A stretch of DNA of 46,725 nucleotides from Acidimicrobiia bacterium (GCA_022825005.1 JAJDYU010000062.1:1-46725), one strand, 5' to 3'. Shown: positions 30,812 to 43,077, counted from the first letter of the stretch. Numbers and translations are program-made. Notes: generated from the sequence alone by a model not told the origin.

Positions 30812-31201
30812 CTACCTTGCCGCCGGAAAAGCGCTCGTCTCGTCGAGCAGTGCCTGTAGGGCGTCGGCGTCGCTGGTGAAGCCTCGCTCTTGCTCAGCGG
30901 CCGAATCCCACGGAGGTGCTGGAGCCCACCACGGAGGCATCTCGGAACCGCCGTCCGCGGCCTCCTCGGGAATGAAGGCCAAACACCACTGCCAGGAGCC
31001 CTTTTCTTGGCCATCGATGTCTTCGGGATGGCCTCCGGGGGGAACCAGGGCATAGGTAAAGCCTGGTCCGGGGCCCGATTTTTCTGTGTATCGGGGCCCG
31101 GGCCGGCGGGAGTGCGGCAGCCGGGCGGCGACAAACGGCAATGCCAAAAGCAGCAGCACGATGATCGAAGTCACAATCGTGGTCAGATTTAGTCCAGGCA
31201 T
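30812..31201 (-). CDS. Single-pass membrane protein of unknown function
   Basis: A 129-residue protein. One hydrophobic helix near the N-terminus (LTTIVTSIIVLLLLALPFVAA) is followed by a polar domain rich in Gly, Pro and Trp: GPGPGFTYALVPPGG, GSWQWCLAFIPEE and MPPWWAPAPPW. GAGG lies 8 bases upstream of ATG 31201; the longer frame to 31243 is less supported. I do not recognise the family. The 154 bases between it and mscR show no clear feature. Confidence 0.6.
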   Translation of the reverse strand: MPGLNLTTIVTSIIVLLLLALPFVAARLPHSRRPGPRYTEKSGPGPGFTYALVPPGGHPEDIDGQEKGSWQWCLAFIPEEAADGGSEMPPWWAPAPPWDSAAEQERGFTSDADALQALLDETSAFPAAR

Positions 31202-31355
31202 GTCGGGTGCCTCCGTCAAGAGAAGGCTTGAAGGTTTACTCAAGCCTCACAGACCCCACGAGCCCCACCCGCAACAGGAAAGGGTAGCGATTGCCTTCTT
31301 GAAGCGTCAACCGCGATTTCGAATGCTGTGGAACAGCCTGATCAGCCCGATGCCC

Positions 31356-32438
31356 TCAGACCACCACCACCGAGCGGAGCACTTCTCCCCGCTCCATAGC
31401 GTGAAACGCCTCCTCAACGCCCTCTAATGAGATGGTCTCCGAAACGAAACGCTCCAGGTTCAGCCGTCCCTGGAGATACAAGTCAATCAGCATGGGGAAG
31501 TCCCGAGACGGCAGGCAATCGCCGTACCACGACGACTTGAGGACGCCTCCCCTGCCGAAGATCTCGATCATCGGCAGCTCGATCTTCATTTCGGGATTGG
31601 GCACCCCCACCAGCACCACCACCCCGGCCAGATCCCGGGCGTAGAAGGCCTGTTCGTAAGTCTGGGGCAGCCCGATGGCCTCGATGGCCACGTCCACCCC
31701 GTGGCCGCCGGTCAGCTCCCGGATACGCTCCACTGGATCCTCCCGGGTGGAGTTGATGGTGTGGGTCGCGCCAAACTCTCGAGCCCATTCCAGCTTGGTG
31801 TCGTCTATGTCCACCCCGATGATGGTGTGGGCGCCGGCCAGCCGTGATCCCTCGATGGCCGCATCGCCAACTCCCCCGCAGCCGAACACGGCCACCGAGT
31901 CGCCCCGGCCGACCCCGCCGGTGTTCATGGCCGCGCCCAGCCCGGCCATGACTCCGCAGCCGATCAATCCGGCCACCTCGGGACTGGCCTCGGGATTGAC
32001 CTTGGTAGCCTGGCCCGCCGCAACCAGCGTCTTCTCGGCGAAGGCCCCGATGCCAAGCGCCGGCGAAAGCTCCTGGCCCCCCAAGGTCATCTTCTGGGTG
32101 GCGTTGTGGGTGGCAAAGCAGTACCACGGGCGTCCCCGCCAACATGAGCGGCAATTGCCACACACCGCACGCCAGTTGAGGATCACGAAATCGCCGGGGG
32201 CCACGTTGGTCACGCCATCGCCCACCGACTCCACAACTCCGGCGGCCTCGTGGCCCAAAAGGAAGGGGAACTCGTCGTTGATGGCCCCCTCCCGATAGTG
32301 CAGATCGGTGTGGCAGACTCCGCAGGCCTGCACGGCCACCAGGGCCTCGCCCGGCCCGGGGTCGGGCACCTCGATGGTCTCGATGCTTACCGGCTCGCCC
32401 TTGGCCTTGGCGACTACGGCTCGAACCTGCTGGGCCAT
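31356..32438 (-). CDS. mscR: S-(hydroxymethyl)mycothiol dehydrogenase-like zinc alcohol dehydrogenase
   Basis: A 360-residue medium-chain dehydrogenase. Catalytic zinc: ACGVCHTD (Cys42), GHEAAG; structural zinc: [18 protein letters not shown]-binding: [10 protein letters not shown], with Asp of GVDIDD. The segments [41 protein letters not shown] and [15 protein letters not shown] follow Mycobacterium AdhE2/MscR very closely; that enzyme oxidises the formaldehyde-mycothiol adduct and reduces S-nitrosomycothiol. AAAGGAG stands 8 bases ahead of ATG 32438. It sits after ftsX, where actinobacteria often have smpB. It implies the organism makes mycothiol. Confidence 0.88.
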   Translation of the reverse strand: MAQQVRAVVAKAKGEPVSIETIEVPDPGPGEALVAVQACGVCHTDLHYREGAINDEFPFLLGHEAAGVVESVGDGVTNVAPGDFVILNWRAVCGNCRSCWRGRPWYCFATHNATQKMTLGGQELSPALGIGAFAEKTLVAAGQATKVNPEASPEVAGLIGCGVMAGLGAAMNTGGVGRGDSVAVFGCGGVGDAAIEGSRLAGAHTIIGVDIDDTKLEWAREFGATHTINSTREDPVERIRELTGGHGVDVAIEAIGLPQTYEQAFYARDLAGVVVLVGVPNPEMKIELPMIEIFGRGGVLKSSWYGDCLPSRDFPMLIDLYLQGRLNLERFVSETISLEGVEEAFHAMERGEVLRSVVVV

Positions 32439-32517
32439 CTGCTGCTCCTTTCGCCCGGCCATCGGCCATCGCGGCCGAGACCAACTGCCGCGAACCTACT
32501 ACGCCCTGCGAAATGGC

Positions 32518-32533
32518 CGCCGCCATGGCGGCG
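32518..32533. repeat. 16-bp perfect palindrome between ftsX and mscR
   Basis: CGCCGCCATGGCGGCG reads the same on both strands and ends 6 bases before the ftsX stop codon. As RNA it could form a compact GC stem near the end of ftsX, though there is no U-run. The rest of the 100-base gap shows nothing I recognise. Confidence 0.4.
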
Positions 32534-32538
32534 CTCCG

Positions 32539-33432
32539 CTACGTGTCCAGGAAGCGGCTGACGGCGATACCGGAGCCCACCGTGCCCACGATGGCGCCCA
32601 ATCCCACCATCTGGAATCCCAGTGCCCACACCCGGGACGGATCCACGGTGAAGCCCCGCAGCAACTCCAGCGAGACGTCGTCGTTTATAACGCTGAAGAA
32701 GTTGTTGGTGAGCCATATCAGCGGAATGGCGATCACCCCGCCGATAAGACCCTGTATGAGCCCTTCGAACATGAACGGCACCCGGATGAACCAGTTGGTG
32801 GCCCCCACCAGCTTCATCACCTCGATGTCTCTGCGACGGGAGAACAGAGCCATGCGGATGGTGTTCAAGATCAGCACGGCCGCGGCCACCAGCAAGACGA
32901 TGGCGATGATGATCACCCGCTGGCGCAACCCGCTGGACAGATCCTCGATGGCCCGGATGGTCTCGCTGGCGGTGACCACCCTGGCCACCCCCGGCTGGGT
33001 GCGGAAAGCGGCAGCCAGCTCGTCCACCCGCTCCGGCAGTGTGTCGGTGGGCTTGACCCGGAACGAGGCCGGCAAGCGCTCGGGCGTGATCACCTCCACC
33101 AGCTCCGGTGAGTCGCCCAAGAGGTCCTGCACCTCGGCGAAGGCCTCGTCCTTGTCGATATAGGTGAACCCGCTGACTTCGGGAGCGTCCTCGAGCTGGC
33201 GGCGGATGTCCTCCTCCAACTCGGGGCTGATCTCGGGGTCCATGAACACGATGAACTCCACGCCGTCCTTCCAGCGGACGGTGGCATTGTCCACCGCGTC
33301 GCCGAAGAGCAGCGCCGCGCCCAGAAGCGTCAGCGAGATGGTGACCGTGATGACCGTGGCCAGCGTGAGGGTGATGTTCCGGCGGAAGTTGCTGGCCGTC
33401 TCCCGGAGGACATAGTCCAACTTGAGGCTCAT
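32539..33432 (-). CDS. ftsX: Cell-division protein FtsX
   Basis: A 297-residue ABC-transporter-like permease with four membrane helices: one near the N-terminus (NITLTLATVITVTISLTLLG), then an extracytoplasmic domain (about 45-170) and three C-terminal helices. FtsX works with FtsE to activate peptidoglycan hydrolases at the septum. It follows ftsE by 53 bases. The cytoplasmic motif SRRRDIEVMKLVGATNWFIR is the coupling helix. Confidence 0.95.
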   Translation of the reverse strand: MSLKLDYVLRETASNFRRNITLTLATVITVTISLTLLGAALLFGDAVDNATVRWKDGVEFIVFMDPEISPELEEDIRRQLEDAPEVSGFTYIDKDEAFAEVQDLLGDSPELVEVITPERLPASFRVKPTDTLPERVDELAAAFRTQPGVARVVTASETIRAIEDLSSGLRQRVIIIAIVLLVAAAVLILNTIRMALFSRRRDIEVMKLVGATNWFIRVPFMFEGLIQGLIGGVIAIPLIWLTNNFFSVINDDVSLELLRGFTVDPSRVWALGFQMVGLGAIVGTVGSGIAVSRFLDT

Positions 33433-33485
33433 CGGCTACCGCCCGCCCACCGGTCCCCGTCGCCGAGACCCCTCAATGCCATGGG

Positions 33486-34163
33486 CTATTCGTAGACGCC
33501 CCGGGACTGATCCCGAACGATCTGGCCCCGGTCCAGCTCCACCACTCGGCGGCGCATCTTGTCGACGATGCTGCGGTCGTGGGTAGCCATCACCACGGTG
33601 GTGCCGGTGCGGTTGATGCGGTCCAGCAGCGTCATGATGCCCAGCGAGGTGTTCGGATCGAGGTTCCCGGTGGGCTCGTCGGCCAACAGGATCAGCGGCC
33701 GGTTCACAAACGCCCGGGCGATGGACACCCGCTGCTGCTCGCCTCCCGACAGCTCATCGGGATAGTTGTGCATCTTCTTGGACAAGCCCACCAGCTCCAA
33801 GATGGCCGGAACCTTCTCTTTGATCACGCTCCGGGGACGACCGATCACCTCTAGCGCGAAGGCCACGTTCTGCACCACGGTCTTGTTGGGCAGGAGCTTG
33901 AAGTCCTGGAAGACGCAGCCGATGTTGCGGCGCAAGAAGGGCACCTTCCAGCTGGGAAGCGCCCCGATGTCCTTGCCGGCCACATAGATCCGGCCCCGGT
34001 CCGGCTTCTCCTCCTTGTTGAGCAGGCGCATGAACGTGGACTTGCCCGATCCCGACGGCCCCACCAAGAAGACGAACTCCCCCCGCTGCACCTCGCAGGA
34101 GGCGTTCTGAAGGGCGAGCACCTCGCCCTTGTACACCTTGGTGACGTTCTCCATTCTGATCAT
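33486..34163 (-). CDS. ftsE: Cell-division ATP-binding protein FtsE
   Basis: A 225-residue ABC ATPase. Walker [11 protein letters not shown]-loop [10 protein letters not shown], signature LSGGEQQR, Walker [13 protein letters not shown] and H-loop MATHD are all present. It drives FtsX. ATG 34163 begins [13 protein letters not shown]. The 124-base gap to prfB on the same strand may hold a promoter, but I see no clear box. Confidence 0.96.
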   Translation of the reverse strand: MIRMENVTKVYKGEVLALQNASCEVQRGEFVFLVGPSGSGKSTFMRLLNKEEKPDRGRIYVAGKDIGALPSWKVPFLRRNIGCVFQDFKLLPNKTVVQNVAFALEVIGRPRSVIKEKVPAILELVGLSKKMHNYPDELSGGEQQRVSIARAFVNRPLILLADEPTGNLDPNTSLGIMTLLDRINRTGTTVVMATHDRSIVDKMRRRVVELDRGQIVRDQSRGVYE

Positions 34164-34287
34164 GCGATGTGAGCTCCGAACTGCAATCCGGGCACGGACC
34201 CCCCTACGTTGACCCAGAAAGCTTGACTAACGCTACCACCGCCGCCGGGCACCGATTGCGCACCCTCCGGCCCGAGTCCGACCCTGC

Positions 34288-35388
34288 TCAAGACATGCGC
34301 CTCCACCGCAGGTAGGCCTCTATCAGCTCGTCGAGGTCTCCGGCCAGCACCCCTTCCACGTTGCCGATGGTCACACCGGTGCGGTCGTCTTTGACCTGCT
34401 GGTAGGGGTGCAGCACATAGGAGCGGATCTGGCTGCCCCATTCGGCTTTCTGGTAGTCACCGGCCAGCCCGGCGATCTCGGCTTCCCGCTCGGCCCGTTT
34501 GAGGTCGGCCAGGCGGGCAGCCAGGATCTGCATGGCGCGGTCTTTGTTCTGGTGCTGGCTGCGCTCGTTCTGGCACGACACCACGACGCCGGTGGGCAGA
34601 TGGGTGATGCGCACCGCCGAGTCGGTCACGTTCACGTGCTGCCCGCCCGCTCCCGACGACCGGAATGTGTCGATCCGCAGGTCTTTGTCCTCGATGTCAA
34701 CCTCGTCGGACACCTCGTCGAAGAACGGCACCACCTTGAACTGGGCGAACGCGGTGTGGCGGCGGGCATCGGAGTCGAACGGGGAGATGCGAACCAGCCG
34801 ATGCACCCCTCGCTCAGACTGCAACAGGCCGTAGGCGTTGCGCCCCGAGATGGTGAAATCGGCCGAGGAGATGCCCGCGCCCTGGCCCTCTGAAACCGAG
34901 TCCACCTTGAAGTCGAAGCCGCGGCGCTCGGCCCAACCCTGATACATCGCAAGCAGCATCTCGGCCCAGTCTTGGGCGTCGGTGCCGCCCGCGCCGCTGT
35001 GGAGCTCGCACACCGCGTCGGAATCGTCGTGCTCGCCGCCCAAAAGCGACCTCAGCTCCAGGTCGTCCACCTTGGCCGCCAGGGACTCCAGCATCTGGGC
35101 GATCTCGGGAGTCTGCGACTCGTCGTCTTCCTCCACTGCCAGCTGGTGCAGCGTGTCGGCGTCGTCCAGCGCGGCCTCCAGCCCGGCGAACAACTCCAAG
35201 TCCTCCGCCAGCTCGGACAGCTCCCTGGTCACCTTGCGGGCCTGATCGGGATCGTCCCACAGCCCGGGCGCGGCCGCAGCCTCCTCCAACTTGGGGCGGC
35301 GGGCGATCAGGTCGTCAATGTGCAGGTAGAGCCGGGCCTCGTCCAGTTTGGATCGGAGCGAGGCGAGATCGCCGGCAAAGTCAGACAC
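34288..35388 (-). CDS. prfB: Peptide chain release factor 2
   Basis: A 366-residue class I release factor. The SPF tripeptide in RISPFDSD recognises UGA/UAA, and GAGGQHVN carries the GGQ that triggers peptide release. The frame is open from GTG 35388 with no internal UGA frameshift site, so the autoregulatory +1 frameshift of Escherichia coli prfB is absent. Lies 22 bases after secA on the same strand. Confidence 0.96.
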   Translation of the reverse strand: MSDFAGDLASLRSKLDEARLYLHIDDLIARRPKLEEAAAAPGLWDDPDQARKVTRELSELAEDLELFAGLEAALDDADTLHQLAVEEDDESQTPEIAQMLESLAAKVDDLELRSLLGGEHDDSDAVCELHSGAGGTDAQDWAEMLLAMYQGWAERRGFDFKVDSVSEGQGAGISSADFTISGRNAYGLLQSERGVHRLVRISPFDSDARRHTAFAQFKVVPFFDEVSDEVDIEDKDLRIDTFRSSGAGGQHVNVTDSAVRITHLPTGVVVSCQNERSQHQNKDRAMQILAARLADLKRAEREAEIAGLAGDYQKAEWGSQIRSYVLHPYQQVKDDRTGVTIGNVEGVLAGDLDELIEAYLRWRRMS

Positions 35389-35410
35389 GGGGATTATCGG
35401 GAGCAGGCAG

Positions 35411-38137
35411 TCAGCGCCCGCAGCACTGCTTGAACTTGCGGCCTGACCCGCATGGACAGGGGGCGTTGCGAGGGGTCTTCTCGAAATCCGATTTAATCAC
35501 GGGCGCCTTCGACCTGGGGGCCGACTCCTCCACCACCGCGGGGGCGGCCGCGGTGCTGGCCAGGGCGGCTTGGGCGCCGGCTCGGGCCAGCGACGGCTGG
35601 GTGGACGGGTCGGCCGGGCCCGACTCGGTGACGTTGCTGGTGCCGGGCTCGTCGGCGCCGGCCGGCGACTCCACGTTGATCTCCACGTGCATGATGTAGG
35701 TGACGAAGTCCCGGGCCACACCGGCCATCATCTGGCCGAACATGTCGAACCCCTCCCGCTGCCATTCGGTCAGGGGGTCTTTCTGGCCGAGGGCCCTCAG
35801 GTTGATGCCCTCTTTGAGGTAGTCCATCTCATAGAGGTGCTCGCGCCAGCGCTGGTCGATGATGCGCAGCATGATCTGGCGCTCCACCTCCCGCATGGCC
35901 TCGGTGCCGACCTGCTCTTCGCGCTGCTCGTAGTGGGCCACCGCCTCGCCCACCAGCAGCTCGTAGAGCTCGTCGGTGGAGGCCACATCGCCCATCCGCT
36001 CGGCGCCCAGCTGGGATGGCCACAGCACCCGGATCTCGGTTTCGAGCTGCTCCAGTTCCCAGTCGGCGGGATCCTCCGATGTGCAGTGCCCACCGATCAC
36101 CGCGTCCACCGCCTCGCCCAAGTGCTCCAGGGCCTCGGCTCGCAGATCGCCGCCCGACAGGATCTGGGCTCGGCGCTTGTAGATCACCTTGCGCTGCTCG
36201 TTGAGCACCTCGTCGTACTTGAGCACGTTCTTGCGGGCCTCGGCGTTCTTCTGCTCCACGGTGCCCTGGGCCCGCTCGATGGCCTTGGTGACCATCTTGG
36301 CCTCGATGGGCACGTCCTCGGGCAGGGCCTTGTCCATCACCCAGTTCATGGCACCGGTGGCGAAGATCCGCATGAGTTCGTCCTCCAGCGACAGGTAGAA
36401 GCGGCTCTCGCCGGGATCGCCCTGGCGACCAGAGCGCCCTCGGAGCTGGTTGTCTATGCGGCGGCTGTCGTGGCGCTCGGTGCCCAGCACATAGAGGCCG
36501 CCCAGCTCCCGCACCTTCTCGCCTTCGGCCCCGCACTCGGCCTCGTACTTCTCCAGCAGCTCGGCGGCCCGGGCCTGTCCCTGGTCGCTGGCGGGATCGA
36601 GCCCCTCGGCGGCGACGTCGCGGCGGGCCATGGCCTCGGGGTTGCCCCCCAAAACGATGTCCACGCCTCTTCCGGCCATGTTGGTGGCCACGGTGATGGC
36701 ATGCAGGCGACCGGCCTGGGCCACGATCTCGGCCTCCCGGAAGTGCTGCTTGGCGTTGAGCACCTCGTGGGGGATGCCCCGCTTGTTCAAGACGTCGGCA
36801 AGCTTCTCGGAGTTCTCCACCGACACCGTGCCCACCAGCACCGGCTGGCCCCGCTCGTAGCGCTCCACCAGGTCTTCCACCAGAGCGTCGAACTTGCCTT
36901 TCTCGCTCTTGTAGATCAGGTCGCCCTGATCGGCCCGGACCACCGGCAGGTTGGTGGGAATGGGCACCACGTGCAGGCCGTAGGTGCCGAACAGCTCGTT
37001 GGCCTCGCTCACCGCGGTGCCGGTCATGCCGGCCAGCTTGTCGTACAGCCGGAAGTAGTTCTGGAGGGTGATGGTTGCCAGGGTCTGATTCTCCTCTTTG
37101 ATCTTCACCCCCTCCTTGGCCTCCACCGCCTGGTGCAGTCCCTCAGACCAGCGGCGGCCGTCCAGGATGCGCCCGGTGAACTCGTCGACGATCTTCACCT
37201 CGCCCCGCTGGATGATGTAGTCCTTGTCGCGGTGGTACAGCTCCTTGGCCCGCAGCGCGGCCTGGAGCTGATGGACCAGATTGGCGCTGACCGAGTCGTA
37301 GAGGTTCTCCACCCCCAGCGACCGCTCCACCGCATGGACCCCCTCCTCGGTGGGGGCCACGATGCGCTTCTCCTCGTCCACGTCGTAGTGGACGTCGCGC
37401 CGCAGCCCCCGCACCACGCTGGCGAATTGGTAGTACGTCTTGGCCGCGTCGGCCAGGCGCCCGCTGATGATGAGGGGAGTGCGGGCCTCGTCAATGAGGA
37501 TGGAGTCGATCTCGTCCACGATGCAGTAGTTGTGGCCCCGCTGGACCCGGCGATCGGCCGACATCGCCATGTTGTCCCGCAGGTAGTCGAAGCCCATCTC
37601 GTTGTTGGTGCCATATGTGATGTCGCAGTTGTACTGCTCGCGCTTGAACTCCGAACCCCGCTCTCCGGGAACCACCAGGCCGACCGACAGGCCCAGCCAC
37701 CGGTGGATAGCCCCCATCCAGTCGGCGTCGCGGGCCGCCAGATAGTCGTTCACCGTCACCACGTGCACGCCCTTGCCGCCCAGGCCGTTCAAATACACCG
37801 GCAGCGTGGACACCAGGGTCTTGCCCTCGCCGGTTCTCATCTCGGCCGCCCACCCGAAGTGAAGGGCCGCCCCCCCCATCAACTGCACGTCGTAATGGCG
37901 TTGGCCAATAACCCGCCAGGCCGCCTCCCGCACTACGGCAAAGGCCTCTATGAGCAGGTCGTGAAGATCCTCGCCGTTTTCCAAGCGCTGGCGGAATTCC
38001 CCGGTACGGCCCCGCAGCGCGTCGTCGGAGAGCGCTTTGATCTCGGGTTCGAGCGCGTTGATGTCGGGCACCAGGCTCTCCAGTGCCTTTAGCTTCTTGC
38101 CCTCACCGGTGTTCAGGATCTTCTGAAACACACTCAT
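35411..38137 (-). CDS. secA: Preprotein translocase ATPase SecA
   Basis: A 908-residue SecA. Walker A is in MRTGEGKTLVSTLPV, DEIDSILIDEARTPL is the DEAD-box region, and TNMAGRGVDI and RQGDPGESRFYLS lie in the second nucleotide domain. The C-terminal zinc motif NAPCPCGSGRKFKQCC is intact. It pushes unfolded preproteins through SecYEG. A variable Ala/Pro-rich linker precedes the zinc tail. TAGAGT ends 9 bases before ATG 38137. Confidence 0.97.
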   Translation of the reverse strand: MSVFQKILNTGEGKKLKALESLVPDINALEPEIKALSDDALRGRTGEFRQRLENGEDLHDLLIEAFAVVREAAWRVIGQRHYDVQLMGGAALHFGWAAEMRTGEGKTLVSTLPVYLNGLGGKGVHVVTVNDYLAARDADWMGAIHRWLGLSVGLVVPGERGSEFKREQYNCDITYGTNNEMGFDYLRDNMAMSADRRVQRGHNYCIVDEIDSILIDEARTPLIISGRLADAAKTYYQFASVVRGLRRDVHYDVDEEKRIVAPTEEGVHAVERSLGVENLYDSVSANLVHQLQAALRAKELYHRDKDYIIQRGEVKIVDEFTGRILDGRRWSEGLHQAVEAKEGVKIKEENQTLATITLQNYFRLYDKLAGMTGTAVSEANELFGTYGLHVVPIPTNLPVVRADQGDLIYKSEKGKFDALVEDLVERYERGQPVLVGTVSVENSEKLADVLNKRGIPHEVLNAKQHFREAEIVAQAGRLHAITVATNMAGRGVDIVLGGNPEAMARRDVAAEGLDPASDQGQARAAELLEKYEAECGAEGEKVRELGGLYVLGTERHDSRRIDNQLRGRSGRQGDPGESRFYLSLEDELMRIFATGAMNWVMDKALPEDVPIEAKMVTKAIERAQGTVEQKNAEARKNVLKYDEVLNEQRKVIYKRRAQILSGGDLRAEALEHLGEAVDAVIGGHCTSEDPADWELEQLETEIRVLWPSQLGAERMGDVASTDELYELLVGEAVAHYEQREEQVGTEAMREVERQIMLRIIDQRWREHLYEMDYLKEGINLRALGQKDPLTEWQREGFDMFGQMMAGVARDFVTYIMHVEINVESPAGADEPGTSNVTESGPADPSTQPSLARAGAQAALASTAAAPAVVEESAPRSKAPVIKSDFEKTPRNAPCPCGSGRKFKQCCGR

Positions 38138-38146
38138 GCCAGGCCC

Positions 38147-38152
38147 ACTCTA
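38147..38152 (-). promoter_or_regulatory. -10-like box (TAGAGT) before secA
   Basis: TAGAGT ends 9 bases before ATG 38137 on the minus strand, giving a leader of only a few bases. Confidence 0.35.
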
Positions 38153-38196
38153 CCGCTGCGCTCGCGTGCAACGGTCAGTGGAGCTTGTCGCTTGCG

Positions 38197-38529
38197 CTAG
38201 CTGGCCCGGCGCTCCCGGGAGTGGTGCTGGCGGTCGACCCGGCGGGTCTTTGTGCGGCGGAGCTGGCGCTCCAGTTTGGCTATGGCCCGGTCCAAAGCCG
38301 CGAACGGCGTGGGGCCGTTCACCCGGCTGCGGATGTGATAGCCGTGGCCCTCCAAGGTGACCTCGCAGATGTCGGGCTCGGCAATACGGGGGTTCTTCTC
38401 CTCACTGAACCGAACTGTGGCGTGATCGATGCCCGACAAGTAGCGGCTCAGCTTGCCCACCTTTGTTCGGGTGGCTTCCCCCAGTCTCTCCGACACCTGC
38501 ATCCCGCTGCTGCTGATGGTCACGTCCAT
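38197..38529 (-). CDS. hpf: Ribosome hibernation-promoting factor, short form
   Basis: A 110-residue HPF/YfiA protein: MDVTISSSGMQVSERL, VGKLSRYLSGIDHATVRF and FAALDRAIAKLERQLRR follow the family fold that occupies the decoding centre of resting ribosomes. It stops after the conserved domain with a basic tail, so it lacks the C-terminal dimerisation domain of long HPF. AAAGGGAG precedes ATG 38529. It overlaps the comF 3' end by 10 bases; the same frame is open to 38994 only inside comF. Confidence 0.9.
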   Translation of the reverse strand: MDVTISSSGMQVSERLGEATRTKVGKLSRYLSGIDHATVRFSEEKNPRIAEPDICEVTLEGHGYHIRSRVNGPTPFAALDRAIAKLERQLRRTKTRRVDRQHHSRERRAS

Positions 38530-39194
38530 GGCGGCTCCCTTTCGGCTGGGGTTGAGTTGTGGGTTCTCATGGTAACCACACTGGACGGCGGTCGTGCGGA
38601 AGACGGGGTGTAGGGCAACGGAGTGGCTCCGGCAACCACCGCGTCCACTCGCTCCGCACCTGCCCTGATCAGAGACTTGGCCGCAGACTGAAGGGTCGCC
38701 CCGGTTGTGATCACATCGTCCACCACCAAAACCGCCGTCGGCGGACACCGGCGGGCGACGAACACCGGTGTGCGAAATCGCTGGCTGCGGTTCCGACCGG
38801 TCTGGCCCGCGGCGTCGACGCGCCTCAACAACCGGACCACTGGCACCCCCGTCTCGCGGCTCAGGGCACGAGCCAGCAGCTCGGCTTGGTCGAAGCCCCG
38901 TTGGCGCCGTCGCTTGGAGGACGTAGGCGCCCACGTCACCGCTTCGACGACCAGGCTCGGGGGCAGGGCCCTGGCCATGGCCGACGCCAGCCACCGCACG
39001 CTCGACCGCTGATTGCGGTACTTGAGCCGGGCGAGCAGCTCCCGGCCCGCCCCGGCGTAGGCAAAGGCCGCCCAGAGCCCAGACAGCGGCTCAAGCGGGG
39101 CCATCTCGCCCACCGCCCGCAAATCCACCACACACCGCCGACAAGGCGACGGCCCCGGCCCTTGACACACCGCGCACAACTGCGAAAACAACAT
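38520..39194 (-). CDS. comF: ComF-family phosphoribosyltransferase-like protein
   Basis: A 224-residue protein. CAVCQGPGPSPCRRC near the N-terminus is a zinc-finger-like pair of Cys motifs, YAGAGRELLARLKYRNQ and RRRQRGFDQAELLA are ComF hallmarks, and VLVVDDVITTGATL is the PRPP-binding loop. The family is linked to DNA uptake, though in most bacteria its function is unproven. TAATGT ends 6 bases before ATG 39194. Upstream of hpf and secA. Confidence 0.9.
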   Translation of the reverse strand: MLFSQLCAVCQGPGPSPCRRCVVDLRAVGEMAPLEPLSGLWAAFAYAGAGRELLARLKYRNQRSSVRWLASAMARALPPSLVVEAVTWAPTSSKRRRQRGFDQAELLARALSRETGVPVVRLLRRVDAAGQTGRNRSQRFRTPVFVARRCPPTAVLVVDDVITTGATLQSAAKSLIRAGAERVDAVVAGATPLPYTPSSARPPSSVVTMRTHNSTPAEREPPWT

Positions 39195-39200
39195 GGGCGG

Positions 39201-39206
39201 ACATTA
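39201..39206 (-). promoter_or_regulatory. -10 box (TAATGT) for leaderless comF
   Basis: TAATGT ends 6 bases before ATG 39194 on the minus strand. Confidence 0.5.
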
Positions 39207-39278
39207 GAAGCGACCGGTGACACATTCACCCGCTCTATTGGCCCTGCCCATGCTCAACGCTTCCAGACCTATCGGGGG

Positions 39279-40250
<972 letters not shown>

Positions 40251-40267
40251 CTCGAGCCCCAGCGGGA

Positions 40268-41710
<1,443 letters not shown>

Positions 41711-41756
41711 GCCGGCTACCGCCTTTTGTATTGGACACTTCAGACAAACCAGGGGG

Positions 41757-42836
41757 TCATCGAGATCGGCCCGCCAGCACCTGCCGGGCGGCCATGATGG
41801 CCGGAACAGGTCCCGGGTCGAGGCCTACCGCGGCAGCCATCTCCAGCGAGGTGACCGACCCCTGGTACATCAGATCGAACAGCTGGGCCACCGGGCCCTC
41901 CCCCTCCGCCTCCACGGTGTAGATCGAGCTGACAACCTCATCCATCAAATCCATGAGGACGTCGAATCCCCGCATCACCTCGGGATGCTCGTGCTCGTGG
42001 CGCAGCAGCACCATGCTGAAGACCTGGCGGGTCAGATCTCCGTGCTGGCCCCACCCGGCGATCTCGTTGTGGAGCAGGTCGGGCACACCGGCGCTGAACG
42101 CCGGGGCCTTGGCGCTGGTGTTGATCATGTTCTTCCAGTGGCGGGCGGCCACCGATCCCAGCCCGCCTCCGCCGTAGACCAGCGGCACCGTGCCGGCAAG
42201 GTGGCGGGCCAGCGCCGCGGTCGGCTCCCGGGCCGTGTCCCTGCGGATGCGAATCTGGTCAACCGCGAATCTCACCCACTGGGCCGCGCCGGGGAACAGC
42301 CCCATCTGCTCGAGGATGATCATCGGGGCCACGGTAAGCACGCTCAAACCCGCCCGGGGCGGGTACAGCATGGGGTCCACCTCCACCAGCGGAGCTCCCC
42401 ACTGGGTTGCCATCTGGGCAAGTTGGCCTCCGCCGGTCACCGCCACCACCCGGCCGCCGGCCTCGGCTGCCTGGGCGGCGGCTTGCACTATCTCCGGCGT
42501 GTCGCCGCTGGCGGAAAGGGCGAACACGAGGGTCTGCTCGTCGACATAGGACGGTGGTTGGTAGCTCTTGACCACCACAATGGGCATGGGCATGAACCGC
42601 CCCGCGGTTACGGCCAACAGGTCGCCGGCGAAACCGCCCGGGCCCATGCCCAACACCAGCACGTTGGCAATCTCCGACCGGTCGGGCAGTCCCTCCAGCT
42701 CCTGGCACCGGTCCAGCGCGTCGAGCATCTGCTCGGGCAGCCGGTTGACCGCCGGCCACATGCCCAGGGTGTCCACTCGCTCGCTCACTAGTGGCTCCGT
42801 GTCTGAGAATTCGCTCCGCCGCTCACGGTGTGCCAC
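41757..42836 (-). CDS. Bifunctional phosphoglucose/phosphomannose isomerase-like SIS protein
   Basis: A 359-residue protein with two SIS domains. [16 protein letters not shown] and [15 protein letters not shown] are the sugar-phosphate loops, and LLHNEIAGW contains the conserved catalytic region of the actinobacterial/archaeal PGI/PMI family. GPGG and SASGD depart from the more usual GGSG and SYSGN forms, so activity is plausible but not certain. Begins at GTG 42836, four bases after the Trm112-like stop, and is next to manA, matching a mannose/GDP-mannose context. Confidence 0.82.
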   Translation of the reverse strand: MAHRERRSEFSDTEPLVSERVDTLGMWPAVNRLPEQMLDALDRCQELEGLPDRSEIANVLVLGMGPGGFAGDLLAVTAGRFMPMPIVVVKSYQPPSYVDEQTLVFALSASGDTPEIVQAAAQAAEAGGRVVAVTGGGQLAQMATQWGAPLVEVDPMLYPPRAGLSVLTVAPMIILEQMGLFPGAAQWVRFAVDQIRIRRDTAREPTAALARHLAGTVPLVYGGGGLGSVAARHWKNMINTSAKAPAFSAGVPDLLHNEIAGWGQHGDLTRQVFSMVLLRHEHEHPEVMRGFDVLMDLMDEVVSSIYTVEAEGEGPVAQLFDLMYQGSVTSLEMAAAVGLDPGPVPAIMAARQVLAGRSR

Positions 42837-42840
42837 TCAC

Positions 42841-43077
42841 TCACGGGGTAAACGTGAAGGGAACGGACTCCGATTCCGCTCTGGCCATCAGCCGCTCATG
42901 CTCGGCCTCGTCCACGGTCTCAGCCTCGTCGATGAGCATGTTGGGGATGTCGTCTTCCACCGAATACCGACGGTGCAGGCGGGGGTTGTACAGCGAGTCC
43001 TCGTCGGGGAAATACAGCAGAGGCCCCTTGTCGTCGGGACAGGCCAGAATCTCGAGCAGTCGTGGATCCAGCGCCAT
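42841..43077 (-). CDS. Trm112-like small protein
   Basis: A 78-residue protein beginning MALDPRLLEILACPDDKGPL and continuing LYNPRLHRRYSVEDDIPNML, the Trm112/UPF0434 pattern. Only one Cys (in ACPDD) is kept, where metal-binding relatives have two or four, so zinc binding is doubtful. ATG 43077 is the family start; the frame is open six codons further. Sits between manA and the PGI/PMI gene, an order seen in mycobacteria. Confidence 0.85.
   Translation of the reverse strand: MALDPRLLEILACPDDKGPLLYFPDEDSLYNPRLHRRYSVEDDIPNMLIDEAETVDEAEHERLMARAESESVPFTFTP

Noticed and set aside
32439..32538. A hidden smpB between ftsX and the mycothiol dehydrogenase gene
   Set aside because: Only 100 bases are available and no SmpB motif is present.
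35570..38092. An 840-codon open frame on the plus strand across secA
   Set aside because: It is a codon-bias shadow of a certain secA gene: composition is His/Gly/Val/Leu-rich with no family motifs. Similar long shadows lie opposite aceE (14089-16038) and the LipB-LipA gene (7552-9168).
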